NCBI GenBank assembly: GCA_032719365.1
Contig: CM064863.1
Location: 22,825,137 to 22,889,136, forward strand
DNA: 64,000 nt
DNA from: Prinsepia uniflora
Taxonomy: Eukaryota; Streptophyta; Magnoliopsida; Rosales; Rosaceae
Direction of reading: 5' to 3'
In this document: piece by piece, positions 34,250 through 46,237 of the stretch
Numbering within the stretch: the first letter of the stretch is position 1
Layout: every line of letters starts with the position of its first letter
Notes under the pieces: generated by a model
The model's input: only the letters and a program-made list of their open reading frames with translations
Database searches by the model: none
What the model was told of the DNA's origin: nothing
Position numbers and translations under genes: made by a program

Positions 34250-35775
34250 GATAGGTTTTTCGATAATATGATATCACAGAGATGTTTCTGGGTCGGATTA
34301 GATGATTTTTGGTTATTCGAACATGAAAAATGGACATGAAATGATGAAAATGTGGTCGGGTTAACCTCGTTGGGTTGGGTTGGGTTGGAATCACAGACTT
34401 GCGGGAAGAAGAAGATGAATAGTAGCTAGGTGCATGAGACCCACACCATGCCACCTCAAAATGTGGTAAACATGTAATTTCATGTAAGGGACATTACAAA
34501 CACATTTGTACAGTTTTTGAGTCAATCAGACATCGTCTCGGGGTAGTTTTGAGTTTCCAAAGTATTATGACTAGGTTTTTAATTCGTATTTAATCTTGAA
34601 AATTAGGATTTAAATGTAAGGTTGGTTGGGACACTAATGACCCTTGGAGGTGTTTTTTTACAAGTGATACACTTCCCAGTATTAAAGAGTAATGCTCAAC
34701 TTGGAATTGAGCTACGAGGACGAACTGTGAGTGGACATTTAGTTTTATAACTTTGATGCATGCATAGTTAATATTTTCTTGCATGATTTGAACTGCAATG
34801 ATTTGAAACAATGATTTGAAGATTTTCTGGATTTAGGGATTGATTACTATGCACGGTGGTTATTTTGTGGAAATAGTGTTTTTAGCTTAGACCTGGCTTT
34901 GAAAGTGTTTTAACTTGCTTTTAAGTCAAGAATTTGTGTTAATTGAGTTTTCTTGGTTTTTGAAACATTTTCCACATTAGCCATCCTCGTATGATGTCAG
35001 TACATTCCAAATGGTGCGTGAGTACAGTTCCCGAAAGTGATCCAGATGGTGTGTGAGTGAAGTTCCGGGGGATACTATTACAGTCTGGATGGTGTGTAAG
35101 ATTCCCAGATGTGTTCAGATAGTGCATTAGTGTAGTTGTTAGATGTGATCCGGATGGTGAGTGAGTGTAGTTGCTGGGGATACAATTACAGTATGGATGG
35201 TGCGTAAGTGCAGTTCCCAAGCATTTGGGGATGGTGCGTTAGTGCAGTTTTCAGACATGACTGGGATAGAGCTAAGTGTAGTCCACGAATTTGCATAAGC
35301 GTAGTGTTGTTGTTTTATTGTGACTGATATTTGAGCATCGAGGATTGGTTGGTTTGATTTACTAGTTTTATGTGTCCAGATGATATTATAACTTAAATTG
35401 CAAGATAATGTGGACTGCAAGCTTTAATAATTAATTTTATTATTTGTAGGTCCCACGGTTAATGTGATTTGATTGTTTTGAAATTCGATTGTTTATGCAT
35501 GTTTTATAAAATAGAGGTTAAAAGTTTATTTTTTCAAAATGAGTGTTTTAAATATTTATTTTTTTCCACTCACAGTTTTCATATTTTTTTTATGACTCTT
35601 TAGGCCATTGCATGAAAATTTGGGCTAATCGAGAGACGGAGGCATGAGCGATAAATATGTACGAGTATCCCTTGTTTGACAAGTAATGAGGGTATTTTTG
35701 GTACTTAAGATTTCTTGTCAGGCGGGAATAAGATCAGGAACAGTTATCAAAATATTTTAGGAGCGGGTCTTGTCA
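34250..35775 (+). repeat. Element C 5' LTR, 5'-truncated
   Basis: Ends GCGGGTCTTGTCA. It carries a run of diverged units of about 50-60 bp of the type GATGGTG(C/T)GTGAGTGCAGTTCC at 35000-35280, also present in the 3' LTR near 37957-37990 and 38718-38960. Confidence 0.75.
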
Positions 35776-35778
35776 ATT

Positions 35779-35794
35779 TGGTATCAGAGCAAGG
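35779..35794 (+). other. Primer binding site of element C
   Basis: TGGTATCAGAGCAAGG, three bases after the LTR end; a perfect initiator-Met-tRNA type site. Confidence 0.9.
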
Positions 35795-36376
35795 TTGGTA
35801 CTAAATTTCGTTTTCCATTGTCATGCCTCCAAGATGCGAGCCCCATAGATGACCTGGTGTGAGATAGATATGTGAGGAGTATGCTGGATTCCAAGATAGA
35901 TATGGCAATTGGACAAACCCTAGATTATTTGGGTCGGATATTGGATACAACACTCTAGTATAGGCGGATTTGTGCAGATCCAAATAGTGAGCGAGCCCAA
36001 AGACTAGGGTCATAGCATTTATGAGAAAGTTGAACCCAGATAAGATTGATGGGTTAGTATCTGAGGTTTTGAGGTGACAGAATTTCCTCTGTAGGATCTG
36101 ATACGCAGAACAACGTTTATGTTGGGTGACTAACCATGTCGGTGCTGGCATGGATTGCAAATGCCAAATTAAGACTTAAACATGAGTCAGGATATTGGAC
36201 TAAGACTTATAAGGAGTCAGAATTGGGAACTAGGACTCAAGAGGAGCCGAAGGTTGAAATATTAGTTATTGTTCCGAATATTAAGTGAGGATTCAGGTAG
36301 AACCTCGAGACACGGTTGCGGGCCTAAAAATTTCAGTTGTTGAACAATCAAATTTGAATTTTGAGGACGAAATTCT
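35795..36376 (+). other. Element C internal region, non-coding
   Basis: Under 600 bp, no recognisable frame. It ends with GAATTTTGAGGACGAAATTC, the same chromovirus-like tail as in elements A and B, so it is probably an internally deleted relative. Confidence 0.65.
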
Positions 36377-36390
36377 TTAAGGGGGCAAAT
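36377..36390 (+). other. Polypurine tract of element C
   Basis: TTAAGGGGGCAAAT immediately precedes the TG (36391) of the 3' LTR. Confidence 0.8.
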
Positions 36391-36721
36391 TGTATCGACC
36401 TAAAAATTGATAATTTACATGGGTATTGTCTATTTTACTTTTATAGGTCAAAGTTGACTTTTTGGCTCTAGGTAATTTTTGAACTTTTTACGATGATCGT
36501 TAGGTAGGCTTCGGTATCCTGAGTCTATAGACAGACTGCATGTCGGAATCAGATATTGGACCGAATTGTTACAGATCTAAAATTAGCATGGGTATTTTGA
36601 TAATTTTGGCATTAGGTGTATTTTGGTAATTTGACAAGTGAAGATATTTTATTGATTTTGTATGATGGTGACAAGTGTCCCTATCACTTTCCCTCCCTTA
36701 TCTCTTAGGTTGAACTGACTA

Positions 36722-36847
<126 letters not shown>

Positions 36848-37992
36848 ACATATTGTGTGTATGTTGGTCTGTTTTAAACCCAAAAAAAATCCGAGAAACT
36901 CACACGTAAGGGAGGGAAGAAGAGAAATTAGAAAGGGAAAGAAGAGAGAAAAGATAAGAAAACAATAAAGAAGACGGAAGAGAGAAGGATAACAAAGGAA
37001 CAAGAAAACCAGAAAAAATGAGGAGGGGAGGAAACCCTAGAAACCCGATAACTAAAAATTGGACCGATGACGTTTGAATCTTCCAAGCTTGTAACCAAGC
37101 AGTCTAAGGTCTTGGTCGAGTCCTTGTGATCATCTTAAGCCAGAAACTCGAAAGTTTTGATGTAGGAAAAGCTTCGAAGATAAGCTTGAAGTTTGGCCGA
37201 AAGTTTATGGATCAAGTAGTGGACTTCGAGGTAAGTTTTCAATGTTTTGACATCATAGAGATATTCCTGGGTAGGATTAGATGAATTTTGGTTATTGGAA
37301 CATGAAAAATGAACTTGAAGATGAACAATAGCTGGGAATGTGAGGCCCACACACACGGAAGGATGGTGGCTCCTGGAAGCACGTGCCAAGCCACCTCAAA
37401 ATGTGGTTAACATGTAGTTTCATGCAATTGCCGTTAGAAACACCTTGCTGCAGTTTTTGAGTCGATCAGACATCGTCTCGGCGTAATTTTAGGTGTCAAA
37501 AGTGTTATGCTTATGTTTTTAATTCATATTTAATCTCAAAAATTATGGGATTTAAATGTAAGGTTTCTTGGGACGTTAGTGACCATTGAAGGTGATTTTT
37601 GATAGGCGATACAGATCTTGGTATTTCGAAGGAACGCTCAACTTGAGATTGAGATACGAGGACAAAATGTGAGTGGACCTTTATTTTTATTACATGGATG
37701 CCTGCAAAGTTAAATATTTTGAATATTTTATTATATGATTTGAGTTGTAATGATTTAAAAATATGATTTGATGATTTTTGGATTTATAGATTGATTACTG
37801 GACAAGGTTTTATGGTTATTTTATGGAAATGGTGTTTTTGGCCTAGGCCCAGTTTTGAAAGTGTTTTGACTTGGTTTTGAGTCAAGGATTTGTGTTAAAT
37901 GAGTTTTCTTGGTTTTATGAACTGTTTTCCATGGTAGCCATCCTAGTATGATGTTAGTATAGTCTGGATGGTGCGCGAGTACAGTTCCCGGA

Positions 37993-38318
37993 TGTAAGAC
38001 CCGTGTCCTAGAGGGAACGGTGAACGATCCCACATTCTTGCGAGGGGAATGGTCTGGGAGGGGAATGGTGGTGTGCCTTAAAGGTGTAGGTACACACCTA
38101 TCTAGCACGAGGCCTTTTGGGAGCTCAGTGGCTTTGAGTTCGGTTGGAACTCCAAAGTTAAGCGAGTTGAGATTGGTGCAATTCCATGATGGATGACCCC
38201 TGGGAAGTTGCACCGTGAGCTCCCGAAAACAAAACCGTGAGGGCAAGGGTAAGAAGGCCCAAAGCGGAGAATATCGTGCTAGAATTGGGTCCTGACTGAT
38301 GAGGGTTGAGTCCTAACA
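37993..38318 (+). repeat. Cassandra 5' LTR
   Basis: Begins TGTAAGACCCGTGTCC, ends GTCCTAACA. It contains the 5S-like domain described separately. Primer site follows after three bases. Confidence 0.93.
38119..38222 (+). other. 5S-rRNA-like domain in the Cassandra 5' LTR
   Basis: GGAACTCCAAAGTTAAGCGAG corresponds to the 5S rRNA region around the polymerase III A box (GAACTCCGCAGTTAAGCG), and GATGGATGACCCCTGGGAAG to its intermediate element and C box (GATGGGTGACCTCCTGGGAAG). One base of the intermediate element is changed (GATGGATGACC). It is not a genuine 5S gene: the flanks are LTR sequence and the 5' part does not match. Confidence 0.88.
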
Positions 38319-38389
38319 ATTTGGTATCAGAGTCAGATCTGGACCGAGAAGTGTGCGAGCGAGGACGCTGGGCCCTAAGAGGGGTGGAT

Positions 38390-38716
38390 TGTAAAACCCG
38401 TGTCCTGGAGGGAATGGTGAACGATCCCACATTCCTGCAAGGGGAATGGTCTAGGAGGGGAATGGTGGTGTGCCTTAAAATGTGTAGTCACACACCTATC
38501 TAGCACGAGACCTTTTGGGAGCTCAGTGGCTTTGAGTTCGGTTGGAACTCCAAAGTTAAGCGAGTTGAGGCTGGTGCAATTCCATGATGGGTGACCCCTG
38601 GGAAGTTGCACCGTGAGCTCGCGAAAACAAAACCGTGAGGGCAAGGGCAAGGAGGCCCAAAGCGGACAATATCGTGCTAGAATTGGGTCCTGACCGAGGA
38701 GGGTTGGGTCCTGACA
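38390..38716 (+). repeat. Cassandra 3' LTR
   Basis: Begins TGTAAAACCCGTGTCC, ends GGGTCCTGACA, followed directly by the CCGGA duplication. Confidence 0.93.
38517..38620 (+). other. 5S-rRNA-like domain in the Cassandra 3' LTR
   Basis: Same layout as in the 5' LTR, here with an unmutated intermediate element GATGGGTGACC and CTGGGAAG C-box core. The spacing between A-box-like AGTTAAGCG and these boxes is close to that in 5S rRNA. Confidence 0.88.
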
Positions 38717-39453
38717 CCGGACGTGATCCGAATGCTATATGCATGTAGTTTTCAAAGATACTATTACAGTTTGGATGGTGTGTAAGTGAAACTCCTGGAT
38801 GTGGTTGGATGATGTTTTAGTGCAGTTCTCGGACCTGACCCGATTGGTGTGTGAATGCGGTTCTTAGGGATACTATTACAGTCTAGATGGTGAGTAAGTG
38901 CAGTTCCCAAACGTGCCCGGACAGTGTGTTAGTACAGTTCCCAAACGTGATTCGGATGATGCTGAGTGCATTTTTTGAGTCTGCATATATGCAATGCTGT
39001 TAGTTTATTATGATAGGTATTTAGGCATCAATGATTGGTTGGTTTGATTTATTAATGTTATGTGTCCAGATGATTTTATAACTGGAATTGCAAGGAAATG
39101 TGGTCCACATGCTTAATAATGCATTTTATGATTTGTGGATCTCACAGTTGATGTGATTTGATTGATTTGAAATTCGATTACTTATGCATGTTTTATAAAA
39201 TGGAGGGTAAAAGTTTATTTTTTTAAAATGTTTTTTGAAATGTTTTTTTGTTCACTCATACTTTAATCATTTTGATGACATTCCAGGTCGTTGCATAGAA
39301 ATCAGGGTAGATTGAGAGACGTAGGTATGATTGGTAAATCAGTACGAGTATTCATTGCCTAAAAAATGGTGAGTGTAGTTTTGGTACTTCGAAACGATTA
39401 TTAGACGAGAGCAGTACTATGCAACGTTATCAAAACGTTTTAAGAGCGGGTCT

Positions 39454-41440
39454 CGAAGCGAGAGAAGGCTTCTTTATGTGGTTATTCTCTAAATTATTTG
39501 AAAATGTGGCTCATCTTTTGGTTATTCTCTAAATTATTTGAAGATGTGGCTCATCTCTGCTTATTGTCTTTATATTTTCGTATTTTTTATATTTTTATCA
39601 TATTTAGTTGGTGTAGATATTTATTTTCTTCAATTGATTGTCTTTAATCCCAACCCCTACATATAAGGCATAGAAGAATCATTAAAAATTCACTAAGTCC
39701 TAACCCACCTACCCCATAGTGTTAGTGATATTCCTCTTCATATGTTATGTGGGTAGTTTGATAAACCTTGAATTAAGCATCATTTTATACTTTTTATGCT
39801 TATCTTTTAATATTTAAATACCAAAAAATTGTAAAAAATAATCTATTTTGTGAGAAATGTGCAGAATTGGATAGAGCGCCGAATTATGTGAATTTAGGCG
39901 AAAGAATTACCTCAATCGTAGTTATATTGAAGAAGTTATGATCAAATGAAAGGAGGCCACCAAAATCCACTCAGGAATTCGGTAGAGGGCTACCGAACCC
40001 ATTTAACCAGCTAAAAAGCTACTCGGCAGGCGTCTACTGATTCCTGAATGCGACCTTCAGCGCGCGTGTACCGACAGTATCACCTTCTTCTCGGCGGGCG
40101 CTTCTTGACTTCCCTGGCTCTCTTCGATGTACACATACTGATTTCTTCCCTCCAGCTTCCTTGCATGCGTTGACCACAAGTTGACCACCGAACTTCAGCC
40201 CTGCATTTGGCTAGCGTGTACCGAACATCTTCCCTTCATTCAACAGCTTCCTACTGAGCCGATTCCTATTCAATTCCAACAGCCATTTCCTTCATTTTAA
40301 AGGAAAATTGTCCTTTTTAATTAGGATTTGTTTTCCCTTTTTAAATTAGGAGTTTTTATTACCTTTTTAATTAAGTTTTGTATTTATTCGTTCATTAGGA
40401 TTTAGAATACCTTTTACCTTTAGGATTTTAATTTAATTAGTTTAAACCTTTTTCTTTTAGAATTAAATTGTGAACTCCTATTTATTTGAGAATTAATTTT
40501 CTCCTATAAATAGAGAGGTTTACGCTATTTGTAAAAGGTCACCCATTTTTGTACCCAAGCTCTGCTTAACCAATTTTCCCTTTTTAATAAATTCAACATT
40601 TCTTGTGCATGGTTAATTATACCATACTTCATATTTTACACCTTCATCCGTGACTTAGTTGGAGGGTCCTCGCTTGTATCACCAAAGAGTGCTCATTCAC
40701 TTCGTATCCATAGGGTGTCCCGAAGAGAAAAAGTGTAATACGGCCTCTTTACCTTATTGTTATCTTTTGTACTTAAATATCTTGGTTTATGAACTGATTT
40801 ATTTTTTGTTTTATGATTTGTATTGATTCAATTTTCTATGTGTTTATAATTCTAGTTTTTGTTATTTTTTATGTTCGCGCTTAATACTTGACTAGATATA
40901 TGGGATCCCGAGTCTATATCATTGAAAGTGTCGCCGGGGGTCCCGAGCACGTACTTAAGAGGTTATGCAAGTAACTCGTAAGACTAGAATTAGAGGATTT
41001 CATAGGTTAAAGTTAATAGAATTCATGAATGAGTTAGGTTAAAGATGAGTTAACCATGTAAATATTAGATTAGGTTAGTTTAGATTAGTTTAATTAGTTA
41101 GGACTTTTAAAATAATCAACTACCCCCTAATTAATTAATCAGACGATAATCATGCTTAGGTACCCTCAATCCCCGGTTAAGAACGAGCCCTACTTATCAA
41201 TGTTACTATCTACAAAAAAAGGGTTTTAATTTGCTTAGTTTATTAAGTGTTGATTGTGATTTTGTATATACTTTAATGCTTAGTTTTAGCATATCATAGT
41301 CTTGGGTTTGTTTCTCATCAATGAAAAGTCAATATCCAACATGTATATATCATATAACTCCATTCCCCCAATATTATCATGATAGGAGCCACTCCTAAAA
41401 TGCTTTGAAAGTCGCGTATGTCCTGTACTCATTTGATAAA
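39454..41440. other. Unassigned repeat-like DNA, possible solo LTR about 39759-41199
   Basis: After element C a 40-bp unit (GTTATTCTCTAAATTATTTG...) is duplicated at 39481-39556. Beyond it, TGATAAACCTTG (39759) to CTTATCA (41199) could be an LTR: it has a good TATA box (CCTATAAATAGAGAGG near 40503) and an AATAAA-like site (40586) in the right order. The flanking five bases do not match, so the boundaries are not proven. No coding frame is recognised. Confidence 0.35.
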
Positions 41441-41459
41441 CAATATGAAATTTTGATAT

Positions 41460-43356
41460 TACTCTCAATACTTATCAGAAAATGGATACTCGTACGGCCT
41501 TACTTCTCATGCCTCCGCCTCTCGATCAACCACCATGGTTATCAAAACCAATAAAAAGTATGAGTAGACAAAAAAAAATTTAAAACACGTCTTTCAAAAA
41601 AAATTACATTTACCCTCCAGTTCCTAAAACCATGCATGTATAGAATAAAACATAAATAATCGACTTTTAAATCACTCAAAACACATCATTCGTGGGACCC
41701 AAAAATCATAAAATGCATTAAAAACCTGTGGCCCACATTTTTCGAAATTCACGTTTATCAAATCATGCAGGACATCTAAGCACCTTATTAGTAACCAATC
41801 GAAAACCAATCATTGACTCCCTCGACCATCAGCCATCTGGGACACCCTTAGTTTTGGTTGCCTATAAACAATCACTAAAATAACAACAATAATCCCTTAG
41901 CATTAGTCGTTTGGGAAAACACCTAGCTTCGGTGGTCTAAAAAGAAAACACCCAGAGCTCCGGTCTTCTAGGAAACGCTCCTAACTTCGATCGTCTGGGA
42001 AAGTCATGAAAACAACAGTGGATATAATCCATGGATTAAATCACACAAGTCTCATAACTAGGTACAACCAACCCTCAAATGAAATGTACCCGTTAGAATG
42101 AAAAATAGCACTACACGTAGGCTAATTTAAGAACTGTATGTAGCACCATCAGAGTCAAGTCCCAGAGCTACACTAATTCACCATCCAGGCTGTAATAATA
42201 TTTCCCGGAAATTGTACATAGCACCATCCGGGTCAAGTTCGGGAAGTGTACTTACGCAACATCCAGACCGTAATAGTATCACACGAAGATGACTATCATA
42301 GAAAAATATTTCACAAAGCCAAGAAAACTTTTTTAACACATATTATGGACTTAATAACAAACCAAAACACATTCAAATCAGGGCCTAAGTCCAAAACACA
42401 ACTTCCACATAATGCTGTAAAATATACACCTATAAACCAGTTAATGAATCCAGAAAATTAACAAATAATCATTTAGAAATCATTTCCACATAAAGCATGC
42501 AATAAAGAAATTAAAATATTTAACTATGCATGCATAATAATTTATAAAAGTAAAGTTCACTCACACACCGCCCTCGAAATTAAATTTCGAATTGTACACT
42601 TCTCCGTAAATTTTAGAAATTGTACGCCATGCCATAAGTCACCACCAAGGGTCATTAATGACCCAAATAATCCCGCATTTAAATTCCTTATTTTTCTGGA
42701 TTAAATATGAATTTAACTAGGTCTCTGGAGATAGTGACCAGAGCAACTGTGCTCCATTGTCGTCGTCGTCACCGGAAAAAGTTGGCCGGAAAACTCCATT
42801 GTTGGCCTAAACTTCAAACCTTCATAATTTCTTCATTTCTTAACTAAATCAGATGTTTGAAAAGTTTCATGAAAGTACCTGGATTTTGTTTGGAAAAAGG
42901 CTCGAAAGTTTTGAAAATTTCCTCCTTTGCGATGCCGACTATTTTGTGGTCCTCTCCTTTGAATTTTTTCATGGTTATGATCGCAAGACCTCAAAGAATA
43001 AGATTTTAGCCTTGGATTGAAGCTTTAACATTAAAAAAAACGAAAATCAAATTCAAGGTTCCACGAGTTCAACATGGTTTTTTTTTGGGTTGTGGGTCCT
43101 TTCTCTTCCTCCCCTTTCTCTTCTCATTTTGTTCTTCACTCTCTCACTCTCTTGGTCTCTTGGTTTTCAGGTACAAAGGACAAAGAGACAGTGGTGGTGG
43201 TGGTGCATATGGCTTTCGGGTCTAAGGCGTAAGGAAAGAAGAAGATAATGGGCTTGGTTAAGGACTAGTGGGATATAATTTATGATTGGTATTGTGATGT
43301 TTTGAGTACGACTCGAAGGATGCGTAAAGTAAGGATATTTTAATTAAGGTTATACA
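41460..43356 (-). repeat. LTR fragment 'D' related to element C, minus orientation, hit by a solo LTR
   Basis: Read on the minus strand it shows the element C type LTR: GGCGGAGGCATGAGAAGTAAG and GTACGAGTATCC (compare 35638-35670), the CCGGATGGTGC minisatellite units (rc of 42180-42280), and TGCATGCATAG. The leader-like C/T-rich end lies near 43085-43170. The solo LTR at 43357 interrupts it next to ATACA. Confidence 0.6.
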
Positions 43357-46070
43357 TGATAGGACCCATCCCAATCCCCCCGGGATTAGTGCGGGATGAC
43401 CCTGCTCCCGTCTGACACGAAGTGTCAGACAAGGGATATTTCCGACCTTTGCCCTCCCGGGCTATCAGAGTACGCCAGGATCCGGAGGAGGTATGTGATA
43501 TCTCGGTCTCTACTACAGTCCACATCCGATGTCAACCTGAAGGGCAGTCAAAACATTTAAAGCTGTGAGTGGACAAAACAAAAGTTTATAAAAACATTTT
43601 CCATAAAGACATTTGTACCCTTCACTAAAAAGCATGCATACATTCGAAAACCATTTAACCGAAAGAAACCATATGTGGGACTAAGCCCAAAACCATAATG
43701 AATTAGACCATACGGGCCACTGCCCAAAACCAGTGTAAACACACATCATATATCATATTTATATCATATACACATATAATTCACACAACCAATCCTGTAA
43801 CGATTTCCAAAGCTACGCGTGTGCTACCTATGTCTCAATCCGAGTCTTCTCAAAGTCAAGATCAATGTCCGCAGACCACTGACCCTACCAGAGGTAATAG
43901 TAATCATAGCCTTCCTGAGAGTAAGGAACCCAACTGGGGGGTGACTCCACTCAGTCGGTGCTCCGTGACTACTCCGGGGTCCACCCAGGCCAACGACCCT
44001 CCCCGGAGGAGATAATAGAAGTAAAGGAAGGTATATGAACATATATATACATAACATAAACATTCATGCCCGGTTCCCCTGAACCGTCATGATCCATAAT
44101 ATCCAATACGAAGGTTCATGCTGGTTCCCATAAACCGTCATGTACCATAACGACCAACAAGGGTTCATGTCGGTTCCCATAAATCGTCATGAACCACGAT
44201 ACCATAACAAGAGTTCATGCTGGTTCCCATAAACCGTCATGAACCTGGAAATCCATTTAAGGTTCCCTGACCTGAAATCAAAACCGTAAAGTAACCTGGG
44301 TCTCGTACCCGAACATAGGACATCAGCTGGGCACCGTGCCCGAAATCTGAGGTCATATGCCCGAGACAAAACCAAATGGGTCTCATACCCGAGTTTATCC
44401 TTTTAGAAATCCAAAACCAGTTCATTTAGACCAATAAAGAAATACAGACCCGTATAAGCACCGTATAAGGCCGAAACTTCGAAATACGTGCTTATACGTA
44501 ACCACATACAAATGCACCCATGGAATCATCAAACATGTAATAAAACATATAATAAACATTTATGCATGCACCAATTTAGAAAACAAGGTCCACTCACAGA
44601 CCGTCCGAGCTGCCGCCTCGATTTGTGTGCCATACGCTCTCCCGAGCCAATCACCATCACCGGGACTCCCAAACCTGTCCATATTTTAATAAAAGATTAC
44701 TAACTACTTAATTAACCTCCTATCAACGTCCCGTAATTTTCCCGAACTTTTAACTATTTTTAAATTGACCCTAAACCTTCCGATGCCCCGAAACATATCG
44801 ATCCGGTGTCCGATCGACACGAAACTAGTCCCAAAATGTTCGTTACATCGAATAGAAGATTTCCCGTGTTGAACACTTTCCCAAATTATGGCCCACGCGT
44901 CCTCACGCGCTCCTAGAAGTGCAAAGTTACTATTCATCATCATCAGCCTCAGGAAAACCGGTCTGAACCGGCCGGGTACTGTGCTGAACCGGGGTGACCA
45001 GTTCAATGCTTTCCCCTCTTTGTTTTGGTTCGATTTCAACGCCAATCAATCCTATAATTCCTATTTTCATGTTTCCTATCTATTCTAATCTTTAAAACCA
45101 CCTAAAAACACCTAAATCCTATGGTTTGATTTCGAACCAAACGGTTCAAAGTTTCCAAAAATCACCCACGGCTTCACAGCCGTCCAACCACCATAGAAAC
45201 CTCCTTAATAACTTCCTAACAACCTATTTGATTCATTAAAACTATTAAAACCGATCCAAAACGTCAAAAATGGAAAATGGATTAAAATGGGCATAATCGG
45301 GTACCTCACGGGTTCTTGCCTCCACGCCGCCGTCCACGGCGGTTCTGGCCATCCAGGCCGGCCACCTCAGCTCCCTCAGTCCCCCTGGTTCTCTTCCTGG
45401 TCATGGGTGAAGATTGGATGGGTTTTGGTTTGCACGGATGGGAGGAAAAAGGGTGAGATATGGTGAATGGTTTTGAATGAGGAAAATGGAATGGTTTGCA
45501 CAGTGCATGAATGAAATAGGGTGTCCATTGGATGGGTGACACTTGTCACTCATCCATTGGGCATCAGGACAAATATCTGGGCCCACTAGACTCCAAAAGT
45601 GAACTCGTTTCGTAATTCGTGCAATAGTGCACTTGAACTTCCGTGAACAGTAATTTCGCTGTCGAACGTCCAAATTCGACGTGCCGCCTACCTATGGATT
45701 CGTATCTTCCTTATCTACGTAACGGTCTTCGGCCCTCGGCCATCGGACCTCTTGGTCAACAAGTCAACATTTGCCCCTTTTTAACCAAAATTACCAAAAT
45801 GCCCCTAAACTTCCGAACGTCATAACTTCCTCCTCGAACGTCGGAATTGAACGTGCCACTTGTCTATGAACTCGTGACGTCACGAACTACGTCACGGTTC
45901 GGTCAAAGTATATTTGACCGCTCGAATAAAAAGTCAACGTTTTGCCACCATCAAGGGCAAAACGGTCATTTCGCATCGTTCGTCCGATTTCGTCCAACTA
46001 ATCACCAATTAACCTCACTAATCGTGATTAGTCACTAATCTAATCTAGGAATTCGGGACGGGTCGTTACA
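43357..46070 (-). repeat. Solo LTR of the A/B superfamily, TSD ATACA
   Basis: On the minus strand it begins TGTAACGACCCGTCCCGAATTC (46070) and ends GGGATGGGTCCTATCA (43357), 2714 bp. ATACA stands on both sides (43352-43356 and 46071-46075). No internal region remains, so it is the product of LTR-LTR recombination or a solo remnant. It includes the ACGTCA/TGACGT pair (45874-45895), the GTGACACTTGTCAC palindrome (45536-45549) and the minisatellite at 44061-44255. It is the closest full relative of element B's LTR in the window. Confidence 0.93.
44061..44255. repeat. Self-complementary minisatellite in the solo LTR, about four 50-bp units
   Basis: Each unit has the form GGTTCATG-CTGGTTCCCATAAACCGT-CATGAACC, so it can fold into a hairpin, followed by a variable CATAA-rich spacer. 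The units begin near 44063, 44113, 44162 and 44211. One such unit forms the loop of the element B palindrome. Confidence 0.9.
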
Positions 46071-46237
46071 ATACAGGATCCCGGAATTACGTATGTTTAA
46101 ATGAGGCTGTGATTGGAAAGAAAAAGAAATCAATAAGTTGATTATTTTGAGCAACTCCGTTATCCAATTTGAGTGTGAATATTAAGATAGATTCATTCTA
46201 AAATTTCAAGGATGAAATGTTTTTAAGGAGGGTAGAT
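46071..46237 (+). other. Internal-region tail and polypurine tract of an LTR element (E)
   Basis: ATTTCAAGGATGAAATG followed by TAAGGAGGGTAGAT (46224-46237) is the chromovirus-like tail and polypurine tract seen in elements A, B and C, just before an LTR start. The rest of the element is missing. Confidence 0.7.

Larger units (their letters stand above)
37993..38716 (+). mobile_element. Complete Cassandra-type TRIM with 5S-rRNA-like LTRs, TSD CCGGA
   Basis: A 724-bp element: LTR 37993-38318 (326 bp), primer site TGGTATCAGAG at 38322-38332, internal region of about 70 bp, polypurine tract AAGAGGGGTGGAT (38378-38389 region), LTR 38390-38716 (327 bp). The 5-bp duplication CCGGA is exact (37988-37992 and 38717-38721). 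It codes for no protein. Each LTR carries a stretch resembling 5S ribosomal RNA, the hallmark of Cassandra elements. The two LTRs differ at roughly 20 positions by eye, mostly transitions. Confidence 0.95.

Noticed and set aside
38110..38225. A genuine 5S rRNA gene
   Set aside because: The similarity covers only part of 5S rRNA, carries mutations, is present twice inside LTRs with a primer site between them, and fits Cassandra.
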